This document shows, one piece after another, positions 1-5,402 of a stretch of 5,402 bases of DNA. Source of the DNA: Gemmatimonadaceae bacterium (GTDB taxonomy: Bacteria > Gemmatimonadota > Gemmatimonadetes > Gemmatimonadales > Gemmatimonadaceae). Numbering within the stretch: the first letter of the stretch is position 1; each line of letters begins with the position of its first letter. A program made the translations under genes and the position numbers. The stretch lies in NCBI GenBank assembly GCA_017881545.1, contig JADGQU010000198.1, positions 1 to 5,402 on the forward strand, given 5' to 3'. A model generated the notes under the pieces. That model worked only from the letters and a program-made list of their open reading frames with translations, searched no databases and was not told the DNA's origin.

Positions 1-1368
1 CGTCAACACCGAGCGCGCGATCTCATTGAACCGGGCCGCGAACTCCGGAACCTTGTCGCGGGCGATTGTCACGCCGGCAGCAACCCGGTGCCCACCGTAT
101 CGCAGCAGATGTTCGCTCGCCTGCCCGAGCGCTCCGTGAAGATCGAACTTCGGAATCGACCGGCCGGATCCTTTGCCCTGGTCGCCCGAGAGCGCAATGA
201 GAACTGTCGGCCTGCCGAATTCTTCGACCAGGCGCGATGCGACGATGCCGATCACTCCCGGGTGCCAGTTGTCGTCGGCGAGGACGATGGAAAACATTTC
301 GTCGAGATCCAACGCCAGTACCTTTTCGCGCGCCTGCTCGAGCGTCGCGCGGTCTATGTCCTGACGCCGCTGGTTCAGCTCCTCGAGCTCGCGGGCAATC
401 GTGTTCGCCTCATGCTCATTCTCGGTGAGCAACAGCTCCACTCCGCGAATCGCGTGTCCGAGCCTGCCCGCCGCGTTTAGCCTCGGCGCGAGAATGAAAC
501 CGATTCTCCCAGCGGTGAGCTGCTTTCCATCGAGACCGGAGGCTCTAAGCAGCGCGCGCATTCCGATGTTGCGCGTGTCAGCCAGCATCTTGAGTCCGTA
601 CCGCACGAATACGCGATTCTCGCCGCGCAGCGGAGCGACGTCAGCAATCGTCGCCAGCGCGACGAGGTCGAGCATCGCCCAGACGAAATTGTCGTTGGCG
701 CCAAGCTCATGGGCGAGCGCGAGGGCGAGCTTGAAGGTCACGCCGACAGCGGCGAGATCCTTGTCGGAATACCCATCGCCACTCCGCTTCGGGTTGAGAA
801 TCGCGAGGCATTCCGGCAGGTCGCCGCTCGGAAGGTGATGATCGGTCACGATGACGTCGATCCCCGATTGACAGAGACGCGCGACCGGAGCAGCTGCGCC
901 CGTGCCGCAGTCGCACGTGACCACGACCTTCGCCTCCGCCGCGATCGCGGCATCGACTCCCGCATCGCTCAGGTCATATCCGTCTTCAATGCGTCGGGGG
1001 ATAAACGGCATTGCCTTGCCGCCCAGCCCGCGAATCACGCGTGTAAGAATCGTCGTGGAGCAGATGCCATCGACATCGTAGTCGCCGTGAATGAAAACCA
1101 GCTCCTGCTCTCGAATCGCGCGCGCGAGCCGCTCGACGGCCTTGTCCATCGAGAGAAATCCGAGCGGATCGTGCAGCCGATCGAGCTTTGGACGAAGGAA
1201 GAGCTTCGCGTCCTCCGCCGTCACGTGGCCCCGGATTAGCAAAAGCCGGCAGACGATTTCCGGCAGCGATAGCGCCGCCATCAACGCGCGGACCGCTTCC
1301 TCGTCTGGTGGTCTGGGAAGGATCCACCGCGCCACCCGAGCGGGCCGGTCCGAAGCGACTGTTGTCAT
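1..1368 (-). CDS. recJ: Single-stranded-DNA-specific 5'-3' exonuclease RecJ, C-terminus cut off by the window edge
   Basis: RecJ degrades single-stranded DNA 5' to 3' in recombination and repair. 456 codons are visible from the ATG at 1368; the family is usually about 570 residues or more, so the C-terminal part is missing. The DHH phosphoesterase motifs are present in order: HGDYDVDGI (residues 94-102), a DCGTG segment (153-157), TDHH (175-178) and LVALATIADVAPL near residue 237. They are followed by APRLNAAGRLG and, in the DHHA1 half, WHPGVIGIVASRL, GKGSGRS and RYGGHRVAAG. The aspartates and histidines expected to bind the metal ions are intact, so the visible part looks functional. The start is set by a one-base overlap with the TGA of the upstream zinc-ribbon gene (TGATG), with a weak SD-like GGAAGGG just before it. 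This implies translational coupling. It follows that the amber codon in the upstream gene could lower RecJ synthesis by polarity (inference). Confidence 0.96.
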   Translation of the reverse strand, partial: MTTVASDRPARVARWILPRPPDEEAVRALMAALSLPEIVCRLLLIRGHVTAEDAKLFLRPKLDRLHDPLGFLSMDKAVERLARAIREQELVFIHGDYDVDGICSTTILTRVIRGLGGKAMPFIPRRIEDGYDLSDAGVDAAIAAEAKVVVTCDCGTGAAAPVARLCQSGIDVIVTDHHLPSGDLPECLAILNPKRSGDGYSDKDLAAVGVTFKLALALAHELGANDNFVWAMLDLVALATIADVAPLRGENRVFVRYGLKMLADTRNIGMRALLRASGLDGKQLTAGRIGFILAPRLNAAGRLGHAIRGVELLLTENEHEANTIARELEELNQRRQDIDRATLEQAREKVLALDLDEMFSIVLADDNWHPGVIGIVASRLVEEFGRPTVLIALSGDQGKGSGRSIPKFDLHGALGQASEHLLRYGGHRVAAGVTIARDKVPEFAARFNEIARSVLT

Positions 1369-1370
1369 CA
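1366..1370 (-). promoter_or_regulatory. TGATG stop/start overlap coupling the zinc-ribbon gene to recJ
   Basis: On the minus strand the zinc-ribbon gene's TGA (1370-1368) shares its last base with the recJ ATG (1368-1366). The GGAAGGG that could serve recJ as a ribosome-binding site consists of the last codons of the upstream gene. This arrangement is typical of reinitiation by terminating ribosomes. Confidence 0.75.
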
Positions 1371-1811
1371 CCCTTCCGCGTACAACAGCACGCCGCACGC
1401 CTCGCACACTTCGATTTCTCCCGATCCGGCCATCATGTTCCGGCGTTGGAGCGGGACGGCGGTGTCGCAGTTCCCGCACGAGCCGCCGCGTAACGCGTAG
1501 AGAGCCATGGTTCTCTTTCCTCTGATCCGGTCGTATTTGCCGAGCATTGGACGGGAAACCGAGCCCGCCTTTCCATCGCGGTCGTGTTTCGCGTCCTCCA
1601 TCTGCGACACCAGCGCCGCGCGCTTGGCCTCGATCTCGGGACGAGCCTCCTGCTGCTCGTGCTCGACAGCCGCCAGTGCCTGCTTGGCCGCCACGATCGT
1701 GCTGTTCATCTCGCTGATCCGGCGTCCCAGAATCGCAAGCTCGCTCTCGTCCTCGGCCATGAGGCGCCGGGTGGATTCAACCTGCGCGGTGGCAGCGGTC
1801 GCCTCGCGCAT
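1368..1811 (-). CDS. C-terminal fragment with C4 zinc ribbon, possible reinitiation product
   Basis: The first usable start after the TAG is the ATG at 1811, which gives 147 residues: a coiled-coil segment, then CGNC (fragment residues 112-115) and CEAC (136-139). A GAGG lies about 11 bases upstream, a mediocre SD distance, so reinitiation is possible but not strongly signalled. If made, this fragment keeps the zinc ribbon and keeps ribosomes arriving at the TGATG junction with recJ. Confidence 0.4.
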   Translation of the reverse strand: MREATAATAQVESTRRLMAEDESELAILGRRISEMNSTIVAAKQALAAVEHEQQEARPEIEAKRAALVSQMEDAKHDRDGKAGSVSRPMLGKYDRIRGKRTMALYALRGGSCGNCDTAVPLQRRNMMAGSGEIEVCEACGVLLYAEG

Positions 1812-1862
1812 CCGCTTGACGTCCTCGAGCTGATGGAGATTTCGCTCCTGGAGCGTCTTGTG

Positions 1863-2069
1863 CTAGGAGAGCCGCGCCTGAAGCTCGCGCTGCTTCTTCT
1901 CCTCTACCTGAATCGCCGCCTCCGCGCGGGCCAGGGCTGCGGCGGCCTGATTGCGCTTCTTGTCGAGATCCGCGAGCTGCGGGTCGAGTGACCGGATCTG
2001 GGACTCGATTTCACGGATCTTCAGATCGTCCTGCTGGAGTGCCAGCAGTGCTTCAACTTCCTGTATCAT
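1863..2069 (-). CDS. N-terminal fragment of the zinc-ribbon protein, as translated if the TAG is real
   Basis: 68 residues, ending QARLS before the TAG. It is all helical coiled coil and lacks the zinc ribbon. Ordinary translation from the well-placed SD would give this peptide, equal to roughly the first arm of the family's helical hairpin. I do not expect it to be stable or functional alone. It is listed because the DNA as given encodes it. Confidence 0.4.
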   Translation of the reverse strand: MIQEVEALLALQQDDLKIREIESQIRSLDPQLADLDKKRNQAAAALARAEAAIQVEEKKQRELQARLS

Positions 2070-2072
2070 CCA

Positions 2073-2078
2073 ACCTCC
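2073..2078 (-). promoter_or_regulatory. Shine-Dalgarno GGAGGT of the zinc-ribbon gene, inside a small hairpin
   Basis: On the minus strand GGAGG is followed by TTGG and then the ATG at 2069, which fixes that start. The site lies in the loop and 3' arm of the potential stem CGAC-GUGGAG-GUUG (2071-2084), which ends one base before the ATG. Folding would partly hide the site. It is also the end of the last tandem unit of the spacer. Confidence 0.7.
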
Positions 2079-2113
2079 ACGTCGTCACCGCTGCGTCAAC
2101 CAGCTTTTGCATG

Positions 2114-2127
2114 CGACCTCCAGGTCG
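2114..2127 (-). other. Small potential RNA hairpin in the middle repeat unit
   Basis: In transcript sense CGACCUGGAGGUCG has six-base complementary arms around a GG centre, so it would fold as five pairs closed by a UGGA loop. It is the best-paired of the four related elements. Its 3' arm contains a GGAGG that lies four bases before an ATG at 2112. Confidence 0.4.
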
Positions 2128-2154
2128 TACCAATGCGTGAACCCGTCTTGCACT

Positions 2155-2168
2155 CGACTTCCACGTCG
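2155..2168 (-). other. Small potential RNA hairpin directly after the dnaG stop codon
   Basis: In transcript sense CGAC-GUGGAA-GUCG forms a four-pair stem with a six-base loop, beginning at the base after dnaG's TGA. It is too weak to be a terminator and has no U-tract. It belongs to a set of four similar elements in the two spacers. Confidence 0.4.
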
Positions 2169-3989
2169 TCACCGTGCTCCCGTTCGTCTGAATTTCTTGA
2201 GATAGTATTTCCCCGTCGCCTTCAATTCCTTCCTGATCTCATCCTTCTCCGCGATCAGTTTGTCTTTCTCCGCGCCTTCGGCCAATGGGATGATCCGATC
2301 GAGCTCCTCGGCCCTTCGATCGAGGTCTCGCGCGGTCAGCGTCGCAAAGCTGTCGCTGATGGTGCGCTCCGGATCCATCTGAGTCGATCCTTCCGCGAGA
2401 AGATCCTCGACGGTAGCGATGGTGTCCTCATCAAGATTCGCAGTGACCTCCTCGATCGTTGAGTCTGGATCGGCCGCTATCAACGCGCGATAGATCGCGC
2501 GATACTGGGGATCGCGAAGGCTCTGCGCGCCCAGTTTTTCCGCGATCTGCTCGAGGCGCGAACGATTGAGGAGGATTGCGCGAATGATCTCGCGCTCGGC
2601 GGAGTCGCCACGCCCGGATCGCTGAATGCGCTGCTCTCCGCGGCGCGCGCGGATCGCGGGAGAAATGCGAGGCGCGGGTGGCGGTGAGGAAACCGAGACC
2701 GTCGACGTCGGCTTGCCGTGCAGCTCCCGCTCGAGAACCTCACGGGCAACTCCGCTGACCTCGCTCGCCCTCGACAGATACAGATCGCGCATGATCGCGT
2801 CTGAGGCCGCGCGCACAGTTGGAAGAAGACGGTCGAGCGCGCGCCGCTTTTTCTGCAGCTCGCTGAACATTCCCGCGCGCTCGAGCAGCTGGATCTTTCG
2901 ATCGAACACATCGATCGCGTCTTTCAAGCGGGCGGTGAGGGCAGCCGCGCCATGCGCCTTGACGAACGTATCCGGATCCTCGCCGTCGGGCAGCGTCACG
3001 ACGCGAACGGAGACGCCCTGCCGCAACAGCTCGTCGCCGGAACGGAACGTCGCCTGCAACCCGGCCTTGTCGCTATCGTAGAGGAGGAAGACGTTCTTGG
3101 TGAGCTTCCTGAGCGCCGCCGCCTGGGCATCCGTCAGCGCGGTACCCATTGCCGCGACGACCGTTGTCGCGCCGGCGGCCATCAGCCGGACGACGTCGAA
3201 GTAACCCTCGACGACCAGCACCTGGTCCTCGCGCCGGATGTCGTTCTTCGCCCAGTTCAGCCCATAGAGCGTCTTCCCCTTGGAGAATACGGGCGACTCC
3301 GGCGAATTCAGGTACTTGGGCTCTCCCTGTCCGAGGATTCGTCCGCCGAAGCCAATGTTCCGGCCCATCGAATCGAGAATCGGGAACATGAGCCGTCCAC
3401 GGAAACGCGGGCGCGGCTCGCTTCCATCCTCGCCCTGGATCAAGAGCCCGGCCGCGGCCAGACGCGTCTCGTCGAAGCCGAGCGTGCCCATGTAGTTCCG
3501 GAGCAGGCCGATCTCGCGCGGAGCGAATCCGATAAAGAACTGATCCGCGACTTCGCGCGATATGTCGCGCTGGGTGAGATAGTCCCGGGCCTGCGCGCCG
3601 AGCGGATCGTCCCACAAAATCTTCTGGTAGTAGCCGGCCGCGGTGGCGTTCACTTCCCACAGCGGCTCGCGCGGGTCGGGTCCTTCGCGCCGCGTATCGA
3701 CTTCGCGGACCTCGATTCCCGATTTCTCCCCGACCATCTTGACGGCCGCCGGCCATTCGACGCCGAGGCGCTTCTGAAGGAAGTGGAAGACATCTCCACC
3801 TTCGTGGCAGACGAAGCAGTAGTACATCCGCTTCTTCGGAGAGACGGAGAAGTTGCGGTGCGTTCCCTGATGAAAGGGACACGGCCCGCGGAAGTCGGTG
3901 CCCTGGCGCTTGAGGTTCACGTATTCGCCGACGATCTGGACGATGTCCGCCGAGTCGCGGACTTGTTCCACGACTTCGTCCGGTATCAC
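2169..3989 (-). CDS. dnaG: DNA primase DnaG, complete, 606 residues
   Basis: DnaG makes the RNA primers for DNA replication and works with the replicative helicase at the fork. The domains are in the standard order. An N-terminal CHC2 zinc ribbon has ligands Cys37, His40, Cys58 and Cys61 (CPFH and CFVC). The catalytic core includes RFRGRLMFPI (195-204) and KYLNSP (225-230). The Toprim fold has VVEGYFDV with the catalytic Glu261, and YDSDKAG with Asp305 and Asp307. After a helical stretch, residues about 425-465 are a Pro/Ser/Arg-rich linker, and the rest is a charged helical helicase-interaction region ending in Lys/Glu-rich coil. Small departures from the common motifs are CFVCHEGGD (usually CFGCG), THRNFSV (usually TPSF) and YDSD (usually FDGD); none removes a key residue. 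The start is GTG, giving MIPDEVVEQVRDS, the usual primase opening, with GGAG five bases upstream. The gene lies 37 bases after mutS2 and stops with TGA inside a tandem repeat. Confidence 0.98.
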   Translation of the reverse strand: MIPDEVVEQVRDSADIVQIVGEYVNLKRQGTDFRGPCPFHQGTHRNFSVSPKKRMYYCFVCHEGGDVFHFLQKRLGVEWPAAVKMVGEKSGIEVREVDTRREGPDPREPLWEVNATAAGYYQKILWDDPLGAQARDYLTQRDISREVADQFFIGFAPREIGLLRNYMGTLGFDETRLAAAGLLIQGEDGSEPRPRFRGRLMFPILDSMGRNIGFGGRILGQGEPKYLNSPESPVFSKGKTLYGLNWAKNDIRREDQVLVVEGYFDVVRLMAAGATTVVAAMGTALTDAQAAALRKLTKNVFLLYDSDKAGLQATFRSGDELLRQGVSVRVVTLPDGEDPDTFVKAHGAAALTARLKDAIDVFDRKIQLLERAGMFSELQKKRRALDRLLPTVRAASDAIMRDLYLSRASEVSGVAREVLERELHGKPTSTVSVSSPPPAPRISPAIRARRGEQRIQRSGRGDSAEREIIRAILLNRSRLEQIAEKLGAQSLRDPQYRAIYRALIAADPDSTIEEVTANLDEDTIATVEDLLAEGSTQMDPERTISDSFATLTARDLDRRAEELDRIIPLAEGAEKDKLIAEKDEIRKELKATGKYYLKKFRRTGAR

Positions 3990-3994
3990 GTCTG

Positions 3995-3998
3995 CTCC
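3995..3998 (-). promoter_or_regulatory. Shine-Dalgarno GGAG of dnaG, supporting a GTG start
   Basis: On the minus strand GGAG is followed by CAGAC and the GTG at 3989. No ATG gives a better primase N-terminus, and the predicted opening MIPDEVV matches the family, so the GTG start is preferred. Confidence 0.65.
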
Positions 3999-4008
3999 AC
4001 GGCGCGTT

Positions 4009-4022
4009 CGACTGCCACGTCA
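4009..4022 (-). other. Small potential RNA hairpin four bases after the mutS2 stop, related to the dnaG-spacer repeat
   Basis: In transcript sense UGAC-GUGGCA-GUCG gives a four-pair stem (one U-G pair) with a six-base loop. On the plus strand tcgactgccacgtc matches tcgacttccacgtc after dnaG at 13 of 14 bases. It lies in the 37-base mutS2-dnaG spacer, which otherwise holds only the dnaG ribosome-binding site. Confidence 0.4.
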
Positions 4023-4026
4023 GGGA

Positions 4027-5402
4027 TCACTTGAGCTCCACCACAGTCACGCCCGCGCCGCCTTCGTTCCACGCTCCGAACCGAAAGTTCGTCACGCGCG
4101 ATTCCTTGCGGAGCATCTCGGACACCCGCTCGCGGAGAGCGCCGGTTCCCTTTCCATGGATGATGCGAAGCGTCTTGAGATCCGCGCGGATTGCGGCGTC
4201 GACGGCATGCATAACGATGTCATCTATCTCGCCGACGCGCAGCCCACGCAGATCGATTTCGGTGGCCGCTTCGACTTCCGGAAGATCTCCACGAATCGCC
4301 ACCGCGACTTCCGGCGCCGCTGATTTCGCTTTGGAATGGCGCAATGAGCCGCGTGGAACGGCGAGCTTCATCACGCCGACTGCCACGACCGGTTCACCGT
4401 CGCGGATTTCCACAACTCGTCCGATTCGACCACCAAGCGTCTCCACCTCGACAAAATCACCGATGCTCACCTCGGCGGGATCGTGCCTCTCCGGCTCGCT
4501 CTCGGTTTCGCGACCCAGACGGTCCAGCTCGCGACCCTGCTCGTTGGCGAGGGTCTCAACCCGCTTTCGCGCTTCGCGTGCTGCTTCCTCACCCAGCTCG
4601 GACGCCGACTTCAGCTCACGAATCGTCCGCTCGACTTCAGCGCGCGCTTCGAGAAGATACGCTCTCGCCTCGCGTCTTGAGGCCTGCTCGACCTCGCGCT
4701 CCCGCTCTCTGACATTTCTTTCGCGCTCGGAAACTCTGCCCGCGCGGTCCTTGGCATCCTCGGCGATCTCGCCCGCTTCCTTCTCCGTCAACGCCAGCTT
4801 TTTCTCCCGTGCCTCCAGCTCAGCCAGGAGCGCGGTGACTTTTCTCTCGTCGGAGGGAATCCGCTCCTCCGCTCTCGCAAGAATCTCGCTCGGGAGATTG
4901 AGGCGGCGCGCGATGCTGATTCCGTATGAGCGGCCCGGAATACCCTTGGTGAGCCGATACGTCGGAGCGAGCGCGACCGGGTCGAACTGAAGCGACGCGT
5001 TCACGACTCCCTCCACTTGCGTCGCAAGCTCCTTCAGCGCGCCGAGATGCGTGGTTGCGATCGAGAGCGTACGACGCGCAGTAAGTGCCTCGAGAATCGC
5101 GCCCCCTAACGCTGCCCCCTCGATTGGATCGGTGCCGGAGCCGAGCTCGTCGATGAGAACGAGTGAGTGCTCCGTCGCCGAGCTGAGAACCTCGGCGAGA
5201 TTCTTGAGGTGCGCGCTGAAGGTCGAGAGACTGGCGAGGATCGACTGCTCGTCTCCGACATCGGCGTAGATGTTGTCGAAGATCGCGATGCGCGATCCGG
5301 CATCGACCGGCGCCGGAATTCCGGATTGTACCAATGCGGAGAAGAGCCCGAGCGCCTTGAGCAGCACCGTCTTGCCGCCGGTATTCGGGCCGGAGATGAG
5401 CA
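4027..5402 (-). CDS. mutS2: Endonuclease MutS2, N-terminal part cut off by the window edge
   Basis: MutS2 is a MutS-family ATPase with a C-terminal Smr nuclease domain. Family members suppress recombination by acting on branched DNA, and in Bacillus the protein also acts on collided ribosomes. 457 complete residues are visible. Numbered from the first, they include Walker A GPNTGGKT (4-11), DVGDEQSILASLSTFSAHL (about 47-65) and Walker B LVLIDELGSGTDP with Asp84 and Glu85. A long Glu/Arg-rich coiled coil follows (about 180-300), then a small beta domain (VSIGDFVEVETLGGRIGRVVEI). The Smr domain occupies 4027-4260, with DLRGL near residue 383 and HGKGTGALR at 415-423, ending GGAGVTVVELK. The DLRG and HGKG motifs are intact. 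The lever and clamp domains and the true start lie beyond base 5402. The GTG at 5367 is inside the Walker A region and is not a start. The domain order and the terminal Smr domain exclude mismatch-repair MutS. Confidence 0.97.
   Translation of the reverse strand, partial: LISGPNTGGKTVLLKALGLFSALVQSGIPAPVDAGSRIAIFDNIYADVGDEQSILASLSTFSAHLKNLAEVLSSATEHSLVLIDELGSGTDPIEGAALGGAILEALTARRTLSIATTHLGALKELATQVEGVVNASLQFDPVALAPTYRLTKGIPGRSYGISIARRLNLPSEILARAEERIPSDERKVTALLAELEAREKKLALTEKEAGEIAEDAKDRAGRVSERERNVREREREVEQASRREARAYLLEARAEVERTIRELKSASELGEEAAREARKRVETLANEQGRELDRLGRETESEPERHDPAEVSIGDFVEVETLGGRIGRVVEIRDGEPVVAVGVMKLAVPRGSLRHSKAKSAAPEVAVAIRGDLPEVEAATEIDLRGLRVGEIDDIVMHAVDAAIRADLKTLRIIHGKGTGALRERVSEMLRKESRVTNFRFGAWNEGGAGVTVVELK

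Larger units (their letters stand above)
1368..2069 (-). pseudogene. CT398/HP0958-type coiled-coil protein with C4 zinc ribbon, interrupted by one in-frame TAG
   Basis: Read through the TAG at 1863-1865, this is a 233-residue protein, close to the 230-250 usual for the family. Residues 1 to about 175 form an alpha-helical hairpin rich in Glu, Lys, Gln and Ala, starting MIQEVEALLALQQDD. The end is a zinc ribbon with CGNC (Cys198, Cys201) and CEAC (Cys222, Cys225) followed by GVLLY, the hallmark of this family. Helicobacter HP0958 (FlgZ) and Chlamydia CT398 have this design and bind RpoN. Whether that holds here is unknown. The reading frame is the same on both sides of the TAG, and the residues just after it (HKTLQERNLHQLEDVKRM) still look like coiled coil. 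A single base change from GAG or CAG therefore explains it. It could be a fresh nonsense mutation, a sequencing error or a genuine split gene. The ATG at 2069 is supported by GGAGGT just upstream. The gene overlaps recJ by one base. Confidence 0.8.
2073..2174 (-). repeat. Degenerate tandem repeat, about 42 bases per unit, filling the dnaG to zinc-ribbon spacer
   Basis: Three units are visible on the plus strand: 2073-2115 (43 bases), 2116-2156 (41 bases) and a partial unit 2157-2174. They begin acctccacg, acctccagg and acttccacg. The first and third share 15 identical bases, TCCACGTCGTCACCG, at 2076-2090 and 2160-2174, exactly 84 bases apart. The middle unit is more diverged but aligns along its length (for example atgcgtgaacccgtcttgca against ctgcgtcaaccagcttttgca). 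The unit at the dnaG end overlaps dnaG's last codon and stop (CGG TGA); the same CGGTGACGACGTGG recurs next to the zinc-ribbon start. The array may thus derive from duplication of the dnaG 3' end. In transcript sense each unit ends with a short UGG-loop hairpin and an SD-like purine run. The spacer holds no other gene I can support. Confidence 0.75.

Noticed and set aside
986..1327. 113-codon minus-strand frame inside recJ
   Set aside because: It is in another frame of the same strand as recJ, with Arg/Ala/Gly-rich, low-complexity translation; an out-of-frame shadow.
88..1525. Overlapping plus-strand frames opposite recJ
   Set aside because: The minus strand here encodes all RecJ motifs in order in one continuous frame, so these are shadows.
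1863..1865. TAG reassigned to an amino acid in this organism
   Set aside because: It is the only in-frame TAG in the four genes seen. One codon is not enough to argue reassignment over error or mutation.
2070..2168. CRISPR array or mobile-element ends in the repeat spacer
   Set aside because: There are only about three degenerate units, with no constant repeat alternating with unique spacers and no transposase or cas gene. This is a short diverged tandem duplication.
3990..4026. Intrinsic terminator between mutS2 and dnaG
   Set aside because: The stem has only four pairs and no U-tract follows, so transcription probably continues into dnaG.
2952..4034. 360-codon plus-strand open frame antisense to dnaG
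   Set aside because: It lies wholly opposite a well-supported primase, its translation resembles no family I recognise and it is rich in Arg, Glu and Val as GC-rich shadows are. It has no clear ribosome-binding site.
4031..4990. 319-codon plus-strand open frame antisense to mutS2
   Set aside because: It is very rich in Ser and Arg, the usual shadow of Glu/Arg/Ala coiled-coil codons read backwards. No domain is visible.
4027..5402. Mismatch-repair MutS
   Set aside because: A long coiled coil follows the ATPase, and the protein ends in an Smr domain with DLRG and HGKGTG, which is the MutS2 design.

Overview
The window is a tightly packed, high-GC bacterial segment with four genes, all on the minus strand. 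In transcription order (right to left) they are mutS2 (3' two thirds or so; its start lies beyond base 5402), dnaG (complete), a coiled-coil/C4 zinc-ribbon protein of the CT398/HP0958 type (interrupted by one in-frame TAG), and recJ (start present; its end lies beyond base 1). All three stop codons other than that TAG are TGA, and two visible gene starts (dnaG and the zinc-ribbon gene) have GGAG-type Shine-Dalgarno (SD) sequences. The large plus-strand open frames are what a GC-rich coding strand throws off as shadows. The lineage cannot be fixed from this sequence. The protein style and GC bias suggest a soil-type phylum such as Gemmatimonadota, as a low-confidence guess.

Layout: mutS2 4027-5402 (ATPase Walker A to C-terminal Smr domain); 37-base spacer; dnaG 2169-3989 (GTG start); 99-base spacer filled by a degenerate tandem repeat; zinc-ribbon gene 1368-2069 with a TAG at 1863-1865; one-base stop/start overlap (TGATG); recJ 1-1368. 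Spacing and direction suggest one operon. No promoter or intrinsic terminator is evident, so the promoter presumably lies upstream of or inside mutS2.

Function: RecJ (5'-3' single-strand exonuclease), DnaG (primase) and MutS2 (Smr-type nuclease/ATPase acting on branched DNA or stalled ribosomes) form a DNA replication and maintenance group. The zinc-ribbon protein is of uncertain function. Characterised relatives (HP0958/FlgZ, CT398) bind the sigma-54 factor.

The least ordinary parts are the dnaG to zinc-ribbon spacer and the amber codon. The spacer holds three units of about 42 bases. Each carries a small hairpin with a UGG loop, an SD-like purine run and, exactly four bases later, a possible start codon. 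The last of these starts is the real one. A fourth hairpin of the same design follows the mutS2 stop. I see no defence, mobile or CRISPR system.
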